In this document: positions 45,269 through 55,200 of the stretch, in pieces
Layout: every line of letters begins with the position of its first letter
Position numbering within the stretch: the stretch's first letter is position 1
Assembly: GCA_036654375.1 (NCBI GenBank)
Contig: JAVVSD010000001.1
Span: 62,001 to 126,000 of the forward strand
Length of the DNA stretch: 64,000 nt
Reading direction: 5' to 3'
Origin: RZYX01 sp036654375
GTDB lineage: Bacteria; Bacillota; Clostridia; Oscillospirales; Acutalibacteraceae
The notes under the pieces: model-generated
Databases searched by the model: none
What the model was told of the DNA's origin: nothing
Seen by the model: only the letters and a program-made list of their open reading frames with translations
Translations under genes and position numbers: made by a program

Positions 45269-45589
45269 TTATTCCTCCTCTTTTTTAACAATCTTTGCAA
45301 GTTTTTCAATTCCTGATATTTTAAATATTTTTTCAATTTGTAAAGGCGGGTTGTCCACTTCTACCGTTCCTCCATAAAGCTTCATGGTGTTGTAGCGTCC
45401 CATGATTAGCCCAATCCCCGAGCTATCCATAAAGGTTACCTGTGAAAAATCTATTCTAAGCAATTTTGGTCTTAACCTCTCAATGCTTTCATCAATATTC
45501 CTTCTTATCTCTGACGCTGTGTGATGGTCCAATTCGCCTTCAATTTTTGCTACTATTTCGTCTTGATTGCTTTCAATGGTTAAAGACAT
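45269..45589 (-). CDS. spoIIAA: Anti-anti-sigma factor SpoIIAA
   Basis: STAS-domain protein of 106 residues that releases SigF from SpoIIAB when unphosphorylated. GELDHHTASEIRR and the phosphorylation loop FMDSSGIGLIMGRY (Ser56/Ser57) are conserved. AAGGAGG precedes the ATG. First gene of spoIIAA-spoIIAB-sigF; I could not place a SigH promoter with confidence in the 57 bases after the upstream terminator. Confidence 0.96.
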   Translation of the reverse strand: MSLTIESNQDEIVAKIEGELDHHTASEIRRNIDESIERLRPKLLRIDFSQVTFMDSSGIGLIMGRYNTMKLYGGTVEVDNPPLQIEKIFKISGIEKLAKIVKKEEE

Positions 45590-45646
45590 ATTTGTACCTC
45601 CTTTTATTGTTATTTCCTATTTTTACCAGTATATGTATAAAAAAAT

Positions 45647-45675
45647 AAACCCTTGTCCATAAAGGATAAGGGTTT
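45647..45675 (-). terminator. Terminator after the acyl-CoA synthetase gene
   Basis: Stem AAACCCTTATCC / GGACAAGGGTTT (one G-T wobble) on the minus strand followed by a T-rich run. Confidence 0.85.
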
Positions 45676-45715
45676 ATGATTGAAAAATTTGTCTTATTGT
45701 GATATTTAATCTTAA

Positions 45716-47470
45716 TTAGTTTTTATCTTCTGAATTATCTTTTGATGTTTGGTCATCGTTCATGTTTGCATAACGCTTTATTTTTGCTGTTGTTGTTTTA
45801 ATAAATTCTGTATCTCTAATGTTAAACTTCTTTATATTTTTGTATGATGGAAGCTTTTTATTGACATCCTTAACAGCATCGTTAACTGCTCTTGTAATAT
45901 CCTCCGCTGTTGCTTCTTTAAGCTTGAATTTTTCCATAATGGCTGTGACATCTGGGAAAATTTTTGCTTCAACAACTGTTTCGTTTTCGTTATCATCATT
46001 TCCAACAACCATCGCCTCTGCTATTAGCGGATTATTGTTAAGATAAAACTCCACTTCTTCTGGATAAATATTTTTTCCGTTTTTAGTAACGATAACATTC
46101 TTAATTCGTCCCATTATGCGAACAATTCCCTCTTCGTCCTGTGAGCCTAAATCGCCGGTATGAAACCATCCTTCGTCGTCCAAAACTTCTTTTGTCGACT
46201 TTTCATCCTTATAATACCCAAGCATGACGCCCGGACTTCTTGTACATATTTCACCAACACCGCTTGAATCAGGGTTGATTATTTTTAGCTCAACATTTGG
46301 AAGCGGCTTGCCAACTGTATCTGCTGTTATCAGCTGATCGTGATTTCCTGCAACAAGAGGAGCACATTCCGTTAGTCCATATCCAATATATATTGGAATT
46401 CCAAATGACTTAAAATCGGCTGCAACATCTGGTCTTATAGCAGCTGCTCCGACAATTCCCAGCCTTACCTTACCTCCAAAGTTCTTTGTAATTTCTCCAA
46501 AAAGCTTTTCATTAAGGCTTACGCCAAGTGCATTACCAACATTGTTGATTGCCTTACCTAAAGAAAGAGCAAACTTTCCTCCGCGTTTTTCCGTTACTGT
46601 TTTCATTATTCTTGCGTGAATTTTTTCAAACATTAATGGAACGCTTACAAAAACTGTTGGCTCTACCTCCTGCATATTTTTCATGAGCTTTATAAGCCCC
46701 TCGCAAAAAGCAATACTTGAGCCAGAGTACAGAGGCATTAAAAATCCAAGTGTACATTCATATGTGTGATGAATTGGAAGCACTGATAAAAGCCTGTCCT
46801 CTGGAAGAATCTTAACCACGCTCGCTGTTGCCATTACAACAAAACAAATGTTGCTTTGGCTTAACATAACTCCCTTTGCAAGACCCGTTGTGCCTGATGT
46901 GAATATTAAAGATGCAAGTTCATCAGGATTAATTTCTGCATTCAGATATTCAGTTTGTCCTTCCTCCAGCAAAGCTCTTCCTTTGTTTAAAAGCTTATCG
47001 AAAGATAAGACATCGCCTTCATCCTCGTCAATATCAAACATAATTATCTGAATATTGGGGCTGAGTTCACTTTTGTGTTCTAATATTTTGTCATATGATT
47101 TTTTATCCACCAATAAAACACTTGCTTCAGAAATGGACAAAATAGTGTCAATGTCTGAAAAAAGCAGTTCTTTGTCAATTGGAACAATAACGCCAAGTCC
47201 ACAAGTTACTGCAAGATATGAAATAGACCACTGGTATGAGTTCTTTCCCATAACAGCAATTTTTTTGCCATGAAGATCCATTGACCACAACGCTGTACCC
47301 AATGCTCTTATGTCGGCTTGCAACTCTTTGTATGTGACATTATAATACTCGCCCTGAAGATTTTTAAGTAAGTACGCAGTGTTATCACCAAAAAGCTCAA
47401 CGCTTTGGTTAATCAGGTCCCTAAAGTCCCTTACATTCCTTACTTCGTATAGCGCTTCGTTATTATTCAT
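45716..47470 (-). CDS. AMP-binding acyl-CoA (long-chain fatty acid) synthetase
   Basis: ANL-family enzyme that activates a carboxylic acid, probably fatty acid, to acyl-CoA through an acyl-AMP. 584 residues: P-loop LIFTSGTTGLAKGVMLS, YIGYGLTECAPLV, HTGDLGSQDEEG and a C-terminal domain with KNGKNIYPEEVE. The lysine near the end (TTTAKIKR) matches the catalytic position. Start is ATG at 47470 with GGAGGAAGAG just upstream; TTG six codons earlier lies on the ribosome site. A lone gene next to spoIIA. Confidence 0.93.
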   Translation of the reverse strand: MNNNEALYEVRNVRDFRDLINQSVELFGDNTAYLLKNLQGEYYNVTYKELQADIRALGTALWSMDLHGKKIAVMGKNSYQWSISYLAVTCGLGVIVPIDKELLFSDIDTILSISEASVLLVDKKSYDKILEHKSELSPNIQIIMFDIDEDEGDVLSFDKLLNKGRALLEEGQTEYLNAEINPDELASLIFTSGTTGLAKGVMLSQSNICFVVMATASVVKILPEDRLLSVLPIHHTYECTLGFLMPLYSGSSIAFCEGLIKLMKNMQEVEPTVFVSVPLMFEKIHARIMKTVTEKRGGKFALSLGKAINNVGNALGVSLNEKLFGEITKNFGGKVRLGIVGAAAIRPDVAADFKSFGIPIYIGYGLTECAPLVAGNHDQLITADTVGKPLPNVELKIINPDSSGVGEICTRSPGVMLGYYKDEKSTKEVLDDEGWFHTGDLGSQDEEGIVRIMGRIKNVIVTKNGKNIYPEEVEFYLNNNPLIAEAMVVGNDDNENETVVEAKIFPDVTAIMEKFKLKEATAEDITRAVNDAVKDVNKKLPSYKNIKKFNIRDTEFIKTTTAKIKRYANMNDDQTSKDNSEDKN

Positions 47471-47488
47471 CTCTTCCTCCACTGTCAA

Positions 47489-47777
47489 CTTGTACTATTT
47501 ATAAAATTATAATTTAAAATAAAGCGATCTGTTTTTTATATTTTACTATTATAACACATTTTTTTTAAAACTGTACTTGTAAATAAAAGAAACGACTATT
47601 AACCAGAAAAATTTTATGTTTATTCACAATTATATCTTTATTAGACAAATATTATATCAAATTTTCCCTGCCCTTTCAATTGCTTTTATTTAAATAATTT
47701 TGCTTATTAAATTAGTTTAATTTTAGAAATAGTATATTGATTTTTTATATGCACATAATATTTTGGGAGGTTTTAAA
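47489..47777. other. AT-rich intergenic stretch, no gene seen
   Basis: About 290 very AT-rich bases between divergent genes. An extended -10-like TGTTATAAT on the minus strand (47548-47556) could serve the acyl-CoA synthetase gene. I see no RNA gene. Confidence 0.5.
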
Positions 47778-47948
47778 ATGAAAAAAGATATTGACCACAG
47801 TAAAGCTTATAAACCGCCAATTACAGGTGCATATATTACTCAGCCCAACAGCCAGCCCGACACCCGCGCCAAAAAAACTGATGTGGCATTGCCTGATGAC
47901 TACAATGTTTGCCTTAATCGTGATTGGAGTATTGAAAACAAAAAATAA
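47778..47948 (+). CDS. Small protein resembling DUF3787 / spore-surface family
   Basis: A 56-residue hydrophilic protein, MKKDIDHSKAYKPPITG... ending VCLNRDWSIENKK. The C-terminal pattern (Lys-rich stretch, V-x-LP-x2, then W-x-x-N-K at the end) resembles the small clostridial DUF3787 proteins, some of which are annotated as spore-surface proteins; the match is by eye and tentative. GGGAGGT lies 8 bases upstream. It is followed by a strong terminator. Not in an operon. Confidence 0.6.
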   Translation: MKKDIDHSKAYKPPITGAYITQPNSQPDTRAKKTDVALPDDYNVCLNRDWSIENKK

Positions 47949-47962
47949 GCTTTATTTTCATG

Positions 47963-48010
47963 AACAACCTGATAAATTTGCCTAATTTTCGGTCAATTTA
48001 TCAGGTTGTT
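47963..48010 (+). terminator. Terminator after the small protein gene
   Basis: Perfect 16-base stem AACAACCTGATAAATT / AATTTATCAGGTTGTT with a 16-base loop; functional on both strands. Confidence 0.85.
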
Positions 48011-48025
48011 TGACTTAATATATTA

Positions 48026-48961
48026 TTACCAAGAATGTATGACCTGCGGATTTTCAAAAATGCTATCAAGCGTTTTTATAAACGGAATAACATCTCCAAA
48101 ATCGAGTGCGCGGTGGTCAAAAGCTATCGCTACAGGCATTATTTTTCGTACCTCTATTTGCTTTTTGCCATCTTTATCAACAACAATTCCAGGCTGCTCC
48201 TGTGCAGCGGAAATACCAATGGCAACTAATTGAGGTGGTATTATTTCCAGAAGATTTAACTCTCCTCTTTGTTCCTTATAAATTGATCCAACATTAGTTA
48301 TTGTTATTGTTCCCTGCTCAATGTCAGACTTTGTTAGCCTTTTATTTTCCGGAATATTATAATAGTCTGACTTCTCTCTTCCAGACAGATTTTCAACCTT
48401 ATGTTTACCTGTTTTTGAGCCAATAAGCCTTAAAAGTGTTGTGATTATCCTTCCACTTTTCAATGCCTTTAATGTGTTCTCCTTAGAAACAGCAAACATA
48501 ACTTCATTAAGATTGGTCTTTTTAATTTTTTGCGATACATTTTCAATATATTCTGTCATCTCATCAAGAGTTTTATTTTCAAAGTTTTTTAGGTTAATTG
48601 TCATCATCTCTCCTGTTGGCAGTAACCACGGCATGGAAATATTTATGTCCTCAAAAACCTTAATCTCACCTCTGACAAGTCTTCTTTTATAATCAATATG
48701 TCCATTTATATTAGGTGCTGACTTTATTCCCTCGACTATTGCTTTAAGCATAAGTGTGTTTATCGTTATTTTATTTTGATGCTTTCCATCACTATTAAGT
48801 GTTGAATATTCATTTATAAAATTTGTAACATCAGGTCTATATGTATAAACGGCATGGGGAATTTCCTGCCATGACTCTGTAGTCATATTGGCTACTATTT
48901 TTCTCTGTATCCCAAAATTTGTAGTTTTTGTTATTCGTAAGCCATTAATTTTATTACTCAT
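48026..48961 (-). CDS. Stand-alone E2-type acyltransferase (2-oxoacid dehydrogenase catalytic domain)
   Basis: A 311-residue protein that is only the catalytic domain of dihydrolipoamide acyltransferases/CAT fold: FGIQRKIVANMTTESWQEIPHA at the start, LNLLEIIPPQLVAIGISAA, and the catalytic AFDHRALDFGD (His and Asp kept, Gly of DHRxxDG replaced). It has no lipoyl or subunit-binding domain and no E1/E3 genes nearby, so it should not be part of a classical complex. Substrate unknown; CoA-dependent acyl transfer is inferred. GGAAG precedes the ATG. Confidence 0.85.
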   Translation of the reverse strand: MSNKINGLRITKTTNFGIQRKIVANMTTESWQEIPHAVYTYRPDVTNFINEYSTLNSDGKHQNKITINTLMLKAIVEGIKSAPNINGHIDYKRRLVRGEIKVFEDINISMPWLLPTGEMMTINLKNFENKTLDEMTEYIENVSQKIKKTNLNEVMFAVSKENTLKALKSGRIITTLLRLIGSKTGKHKVENLSGREKSDYYNIPENKRLTKSDIEQGTITITNVGSIYKEQRGELNLLEIIPPQLVAIGISAAQEQPGIVVDKDGKKQIEVRKIMPVAIAFDHRALDFGDVIPFIKTLDSIFENPQVIHSW

Positions 48962-49055
48962 CGATTCTTCCTTTTTTATTTATTTCCATTAATATACAAT
49001 ATTTAACACATTTTTGTGTGAATTTATTATTAATTGTTAATTTATCATTTTCTAT

Positions 49056-49090
49056 AAAAAAAGCACCCGAGTATTTCGAGTGCTTTTTTA
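49056..49090 (-). terminator. Terminator of murC
   Basis: AAAAAAGCAC / GTGCTTTTTT stem with inner CGA/TCG pairs, just after murC. Confidence 0.8.
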
Positions 49091-49099
49091 TTTTTAATC

Positions 49100-50479
49100 T
49101 TATTTGTTTTTGAATTTTTTTGCCATCATTTTAGCTGCCTTGTAAATATCTCCGCATCCAAGAGTTATGACAAGGTCACCGCTCTTTGCGTTTTCGACTA
49201 TATAGTCTGCGACTTCTTCAAAAGTTTTGAACCAGACGCTTCCCGGTATTTTGTCTGCCATGTGCTGTGTCTGAATCCCATAGATGTTGACCTCTCTTGA
49301 ACCCATGATTTCTGTCAGCACCGTATGCTGAGGTATTTGAAGAACAGATGCAAATTCCTCAAGCAACATAGATGTCCTTGAAAATGTAAACGGCTGAAAA
49401 ACTGCCCAAACTTCGTCGTATTCCATATCCATGGCTGCTCCCAGTGTTGCCTTTAGCTCTGCTGGGTGGTGAGCATAATCATCTGCAATTGTAACCCCGT
49501 CGAATTCACCAATAATTTCAAATCTTCTGCCCGCTCCTTTAAAATCTAAAAGTGCCTGCTGAATTTTTGAAAATTCTGCACCTGAATCAATTGCAGCGAC
49601 AATTGCGGCAATTGCATTGAGAACATTATGTTTCCCTGGCACATTAAGCTTTATGTTACCTAAGATTTTTCCGCCATGGCAAACATCAAATTGTGGAAAT
49701 GCACCACGATTGAAGCTTATGTTCTTTGCTGAATAGTCATTCTTTTCGTCAAAACCAAAAGTTATTATCTGCTTATCCTTAATATCCTTAATAGCTTTAA
49801 GTGTTTTTTCGTCATCCCCATTTGCAATTATAAGCCTTGTTGCAAGGTTTGAGAATTTTGTGAAAGAGGCTATTAGATTGTCTATTGTTTTAAAGTAGTC
49901 AAGATGGTCTGCGTCAATATTGAGTATTACTGCAACATCTGGCGACAAATCAAGAAATGTGTCAACAAATTCGCAGGCTTCACAAACCATTGTTTCGGTC
50001 TTGCCCGCTCTTCCATGGCTGTCAATAAGAGGAAGCTTACCACCTATTACAGCAGTTGGATCAAGGTCAGCCGTCAAAAGTATTTGGGTCAGCATTGAAG
50101 TTGCTGTTGTCTTTCCATGTGTTCCGCAAATTCCAATGCAATTACTATACATTCTTGTTATTGCACCAAAAAGTTTTGAACGCTCAAATGTTGGTATCCC
50201 AGAACTTTTTGCTGCAACAAGCTCCACATTGTCTGAAAGAAGTGCCGCGGTGTAAACTATCATCTCTGCGCCCTTGATATTTTCTTCACTTTGCCCCATC
50301 GTTATTTTTACTCCAAGTGAACGAAGCTTATCTATATTATCACCTGTGTTATTATCTGAGCCAGTTATCTCATAACCCTCACTCAATAAAATCTCGGCAA
50401 GTGGGCACATACCCGAACCGCCGATACCAATAAAGTGTATTCTTTTTATATGCTTTAATAAATTGTCAATTGCGTTCAA
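49100..50479 (-). CDS. murC: UDP-N-acetylmuramate-L-alanine ligase MurC
   Basis: ATP-dependent addition of L-Ala to UDP-MurNAc in peptidoglycan precursor synthesis. 459 residues: FIGIGGSGMCPLAEILL (UDP site), ICGTHGKTTATSML (P-loop), LNIDADHLDYF, YAHHPAELKATL and FQPFTFSRT. Start: TTG at 50477-50479 with GGAGGT 7 bases upstream; the longer in-frame ATG has none. Alone on the minus strand, divergent from dpaA. Confidence 0.94.
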   Translation of the reverse strand: MNAIDNLLKHIKRIHFIGIGGSGMCPLAEILLSEGYEITGSDNNTGDNIDKLRSLGVKITMGQSEENIKGAEMIVYTAALLSDNVELVAAKSSGIPTFERSKLFGAITRMYSNCIGICGTHGKTTATSMLTQILLTADLDPTAVIGGKLPLIDSHGRAGKTETMVCEACEFVDTFLDLSPDVAVILNIDADHLDYFKTIDNLIASFTKFSNLATRLIIANGDDEKTLKAIKDIKDKQIITFGFDEKNDYSAKNISFNRGAFPQFDVCHGGKILGNIKLNVPGKHNVLNAIAAIVAAIDSGAEFSKIQQALLDFKGAGRRFEIIGEFDGVTIADDYAHHPAELKATLGAAMDMEYDEVWAVFQPFTFSRTSMLLEEFASVLQIPQHTVLTEIMGSREVNIYGIQTQHMADKIPGSVWFKTFEEVADYIVENAKSGDLVITLGCGDIYKAAKMMAKKFKNK

Positions 50480-50599
50480 AATGTTACCTCCATTATAAAA
50501 TACAGTCACACTTGATATTATATTGCAAACTACTCTAAAAATAAACAGTTTTATCAAAATAAATTCTTTTACCCGTTCTTTTTTATTTTATCGAGTGAT

Positions 50600-50628
50600 A
50601 ACCTTTTTAGATATTGCTTCATAGAATG
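50600..50628 (+). promoter_or_regulatory. SigK/SigE-like promoter of dpaAB
   Basis: AACC (50600-50603), 16 bases, CATAGAATG (50620-50628), close to the SigK pattern (AC at -35, CATAnnnTA at -10). dpaAB homologues (spoVF) are SigK-controlled in Bacillus. Confidence 0.6.
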
Positions 50629-50657
50629 ATGTAAATCGAATATCGGAGGTTTACATA

Positions 50658-51536
50658 ATGAAAGAGCCTAACAGATTCTTAACAATTGGCGGAGATGTTC
50701 GCCAGATTTATACTACACAATGCCTTAACGAACGAGGCTTCATTGCCAATGCTTATGGATTTGACACTCTTAAAAAAGTAAGTGTGCCTCGCTTTGAATA
50801 TTCGAATTTGAAAGCAGCGATAAACTACTCTGATGCTATTGTTCTGCCATTGCCAACCAGCCGTGACGGAATAAGCCTTAACTGCCCATACTCTGTGGAA
50901 GAAATTATGCTTGATGAAATTTTAAAGATGCTTAGGCCAAAACAATTTGTTTTTGGCGGAATGGTATCCAAGAACCTTCGGAGCCAATTTCTTGAACATA
51001 ATCTTTTATTATTTGACTATTTTGAAAGGGAAGAATTGATTGTAAAAAACGCTGTACCAACTGCACAAGGTGTTATAAAGCTGATTATGGAAGAACTTCC
51101 TATAACCGTCCATGGTTCAAAAATTGCTGTTACAGGTTTTGGAAGAACATCTCGAGTTCTTGTAAGAATGCTTAAAGGTCTTGGCGCTGATGTTACTGTT
51201 GTCGCACGAAACTTAGGAGATCTTGCATTTGTTGAAATTGAGGGTTGCAGACCTGTTACCTTTGCCGATTTTGACAAGAAATCCATTAAGCTCGATATTA
51301 TCATCAACACTGTTCCTGCACTTGTGTTAGATGAGCAAATTCTGCGTTCGCTTAAAAAGGACTGCCTGATTATTGAAATTGCTTCCGCTCCTTTTGGAAT
51401 TGATTTTGAAAAAGCCGAAACTTTGGGCTTACGAGTAATCCAAGCAGGTTCTCTTCCCGGAAAGGCTGCGCCAAAAACAGCAGGAGAAATTATTGCTGAT
51501 GCCATTTTAAATATTATCAAGGAGGAAATAACATGA
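50658..51536 (+). CDS. dpaA: Dipicolinate synthase subunit A
   Basis: Dehydrogenase-like subunit making dipicolinic acid from dihydroxy-tetrahydrodipicolinate in the mother cell. 292 residues: N-terminal FLTIGGDVRQIY, then a Rossmann domain with VTGFGRTSRVLVRMLKGLGADVTVVAR, and GSLPGKAAPKTAGEIIADAI at the end, all DpaA (SpoVFA) features. GGAGGT precedes the ATG. Overlaps dpaB (ATGA). Confidence 0.95.
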   Translation: MKEPNRFLTIGGDVRQIYTTQCLNERGFIANAYGFDTLKKVSVPRFEYSNLKAAINYSDAIVLPLPTSRDGISLNCPYSVEEIMLDEILKMLRPKQFVFGGMVSKNLRSQFLEHNLLLFDYFEREELIVKNAVPTAQGVIKLIMEELPITVHGSKIAVTGFGRTSRVLVRMLKGLGADVTVVARNLGDLAFVEIEGCRPVTFADFDKKSIKLDIIINTVPALVLDEQILRSLKKDCLIIEIASAPFGIDFEKAETLGLRVIQAGSLPGKAAPKTAGEIIADAILNIIKEEIT

Positions 51537-52105
51537 CAAAAGCCACAGTTGGCTTTGCAATATGTGGCTCATTTTGTACCTTTTCTAAAGCTATTCCACA
51601 GATATCTGTGTTGCTTGAAAGCGGGTACGAAGTTGTGCCGATTATGTCTAAAGCCGCTTTTAGTATAGATACAAGATTTGGAAAAGCAAATGACTTTATA
51701 TGCGAAATTGAATCTCTCTGCAATAAAAAAATTATAAGCACTATTTTTGATGCTGAACCGATTGGTCCAAAGGCTTTACTCGATATTTTAGTTATTGCTC
51801 CATGTACCGGAAACACACTTGGAAAACTTGCAAACGGTATTACCGATACTTCCGTCACCATGGCTGCGAAGGCACATCTTCGCAACAACCGTCCTGTTGT
51901 TATTGGCATTTCAACAAATGATGCGCTCGGTGCTGCTGCACGAAATATTGGCCACCTAATGAATTGTAAAAATATGTATTTCATACCTATGCAACAGGAT
52001 AATTGCATTAAAAAACCAAACTCTATTGTTGCTGTTTTTGATAAGACTTTAGAAACCATTGAAAAAGCATTAGGCGGTGAACAAATTCAGCCCTTAATGA
52101 TGTAA
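51533..52105 (+). CDS. dpaB: Dipicolinate synthase subunit B
   Basis: Flavoprotein-like partner of DpaA, 190 residues: GFAICGSFCTFSKAIPQ, PIMSKAAF, LVIAPCTGNTLGKLANGITDTSVTMAAKAHLRN and LGAAARNIGHLM are typical of SpoVFB/DpaB (flavoprotein/DFP fold). AAGGAGGA precedes the ATG, which overlaps the dpaA stop. Terminator follows. Confidence 0.95.
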   Translation: MTKATVGFAICGSFCTFSKAIPQISVLLESGYEVVPIMSKAAFSIDTRFGKANDFICEIESLCNKKIISTIFDAEPIGPKALLDILVIAPCTGNTLGKLANGITDTSVTMAAKAHLRNNRPVVIGISTNDALGAAARNIGHLMNCKNMYFIPMQQDNCIKKPNSIVAVFDKTLETIEKALGGEQIQPLMM

Positions 52106-52146
52106 AGCAGTTGTTGCGATTATACAAATTTTAAATTCGAGTTCAC

Positions 52147-52189
52147 GAGGAAAACAAAAAGCTTATTGCTCAATGTTTTCCTCTTTTTT
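52147..52189 (+). terminator. Terminator after dpaB
   Basis: GAGGAAAACA / TGTTTTCCTC, 10 pairs, followed by six T. Confidence 0.88.
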
Positions 52190-52273
52190 GCATTTTGCTG
52201 TCCCATTTTTGGCTCGAAAAAATGTTGGCTTTATGTTATACTTTTGCTTGTATTAATTATTGGTGGTGATTTG

Positions 52274-55200
52274 GTGCTTTATTTTGTTACAGGCCGTGCA
52301 GGAAGCGGAAAGACAAGCTTTGTTCGCAACAAGCTTGCACAGCTTGCTAAGAGTGGAAAAGATGGCATGATTCTTATCGTGCCTGAGCAATTCTCCTTTG
52401 AAAGCGAGCGTTCTATGCTTTCTATGCTTGGTGCAAAGGACGCCTTGAATATTGAAATTTTAAGCTTTAGCCGCCTTGCGGAATGTGTATTTGCGCAAAT
52501 TGGCGGCGGCTGTAAAAAGAGCATTGACGATGGAGGAAAAATCATTCTTATGTCACTTGCACTTGAAGAGGTAAAAGATAAGCTTGGTTTTTATTCTAAA
52601 TATGTTCAAAGCACCGTCCTTGCAAATGAACTTTTACATATTTGTACAGAATTTAAGCAATGCAATATCACTCCAGAAAACTTGAAATTTGTATCCGATG
52701 CCTTGGAGGAATGTACTCTTAAGCAAAAGCTTGGCGAGCTTTCAATTATCATGTCTTCTTACAACGCTTTGCTTTACAGGTCCTTTACTGATGAGCTTGA
52801 TATGCTTGAAAGGCTATGTGATGCGCTTAAAACGCACAAATATTTTAAAGACAGATGCGTTGTCATTGATGCGTTTAAAGGTTTCACTGCACAAGAATTT
52901 GAGATTATAAACCAAATCATGTGTCAAGCTGACGATGTTTATATTACACTCACTACTGATAATATTTTTGGAAGCGACGATGGCACAGATCTTTTTTCAT
53001 GCGTTAACCAAACTGCAAAAAAACTCTTATCAATTGCAAAGGAAAACAATGTTCGTGTGTCCAATGAAATTAAGCTTCCACTTGATAATCCCCTTAGATA
53101 TAATAATGACCCCCTCACACACCTTGAACAAAATGTTTTTAACCCTGCCTTTGATGTGTTTGAAACAAGCACAGAACAAATCACTCTCTGCTGTGCTTCA
53201 AGCATGGCACAGGAATGTGATTTTGTGGCCTCAAATGCAAAACGGCTCATGCGTGACAGTGGGTTACGATGTCGCGAAATTGCCGTTATTGCAAGGGATT
53301 CGAATTTATATAAACGCGAGCTTATAAGCTCATTTAAAAAATATGGCATACCTTTTTTTGAAGATGAAAGACAGCCTATAACTTCGCAGCCACTTATTAC
53401 GCTTGTTCGCTGTGCCTTTGAAATTGCTGCAAAAGGATTCTCTACAGACAGGCTTATGCGATATCTTAAAACTGGGCTTGCTGGCATTTGTGACGAGGAT
53501 ATTTCAGTTGCCGAAAACTATGCACTTATGTGGAAAATCGGCGCTCAAGACTGGAAAAGTGAGTGGACCCAACACCCCGACGGATTTCGAGCATCTGTTA
53601 GCGAAAAATCCACTCAGTCACTTGCAAAGCTAAATGAAATAAGAAGAGAAGCTGTAAACCCGCTGTTAAAATTCAAGTCATCCTGCACAGATACAAACGG
53701 AGAAGGCATTGCAAGAGCCGTTTTTGACCTGCTTTGTGAAATTGATGCGGGTGAAAGCCTTAAAAATCTTGCTGTTATATATGAACAAAACGGAAATCTT
53801 GCACTTGCACTTGAGCAGGAACGAGTTTGGGAAATGCTTATGGAAATACTTGACCAGATAGCTACATCTATCAGCAAAACCAATATTGGTATTTCCCGTT
53901 GTGCAGAACTTTTTGACAGTGTTCTGTCTGTATTTGACATTGGCTCAATTCCACAGGGCATTGACGAAATAACAATTGGTTCGGCAGACAGAATAAGACT
54001 TTCTTCTCCTAAAGTAGTATTTATTGTTGGTGCAAACGAAGGCATTTTCCCACAAAGCCCTGATGGCAAAGGAATTTTGAGCGATGCTGACAGGAGAAAG
54101 CTTATTGAGCTTGGTGTTGAAGTTTCAATGCCCAGCGAATTTAAGGTTTCGGAAGAGCGTTTTATTGCATATAATTCACTCTGCAGTGCAACCGACAAGC
54201 TATTTGTTTCATATTCTCGATGCACACCATCTGGTGAAGTTCTGTCCCCTTCTGTTATTGTTTCACAGCTTGAGCAAATTTTTCCCTGCTGTAGCATGGT
54301 CAATACGGATGAGCTTGATACCCTTGATTTTATCGAAAGCGAAAAATCTGCATTCGAGGCGTGTGCAAAGTTATTTAACACTGACAGCGAAGCATCTGCA
54401 ACGCTTAAAAAATTTATAAAAGATAATAAAGCGTATGGTAAAAGATTTTTTTCACTTGAAAAGGTAAACAATAAAGAACCCTTCAAATTTGATAATTCAC
54501 AGAATGCTGTTGAGCTTTTTGGCAATGATTTATATGTTTCGGCATCTCAAATTGAAAATTATCACGAATGCCCTTTTCAATATTTTTGCAGATACGGTGT
54601 GCGTGCAAAGCCACGCAAAATTGCGGAGCTTAACCCAATGGAGAGCGGAACGGTTATTCACTATGTTCTTGAAAATATCATTAAAACATATGGAGTAGAA
54701 CAGCTTTGCTCAATGTCAAAAATGCAGAGAAAAAGTGAAGTCCAGCTATTACTTACTAAGTATCTTGAAGAAAATATGGGTGGACTTGCCGAAAAAAGCA
54801 AGCGATTTGAGTACCTTTATTTCAGGCTCTGTGCAACTCTTTGCGATGTGCTTGAAAGAATGAGTGAAGAGTTTAAAACATCTCAGTTTAAGCCTGTTGA
54901 CTTTGAACTAAAAATTAATAACGACGGTGATATAAAGCCATATTCGCTGAAACTTCCAGATGGCAGTGAGCTTAAAATAATCGGAAGCATTGACCGCGTT
55001 GACATATTTAAAAAAGATGAAAAATCATACATTCGGGTTGTTGATTACAAATCCGGTATAAAGGAATTTTTGCTTTCGGATGTTTTTTTTGGGCTTAATA
55101 TGCAAATGCTTATTTATCTTTTTTCTGTTTATCAGAATGGTAAAGAATATTATGGCGACATTGTTCCAAGTGGAATTTTATATTATCCCGCCAAGCTTAA

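Noticed and set aside
45590..45646. SigH promoter (AGGAAAT) before spoIIAA
   Set aside because: A matching -10 would fall in the ribosome-binding site; the true promoter could not be placed.
47738..47762. SigE-like promoter (ATATT, 15 bases, CATAATATT) before the 56-residue protein
   Set aside because: Transcription would start inside the ribosome-binding site, leaving no usable leader.
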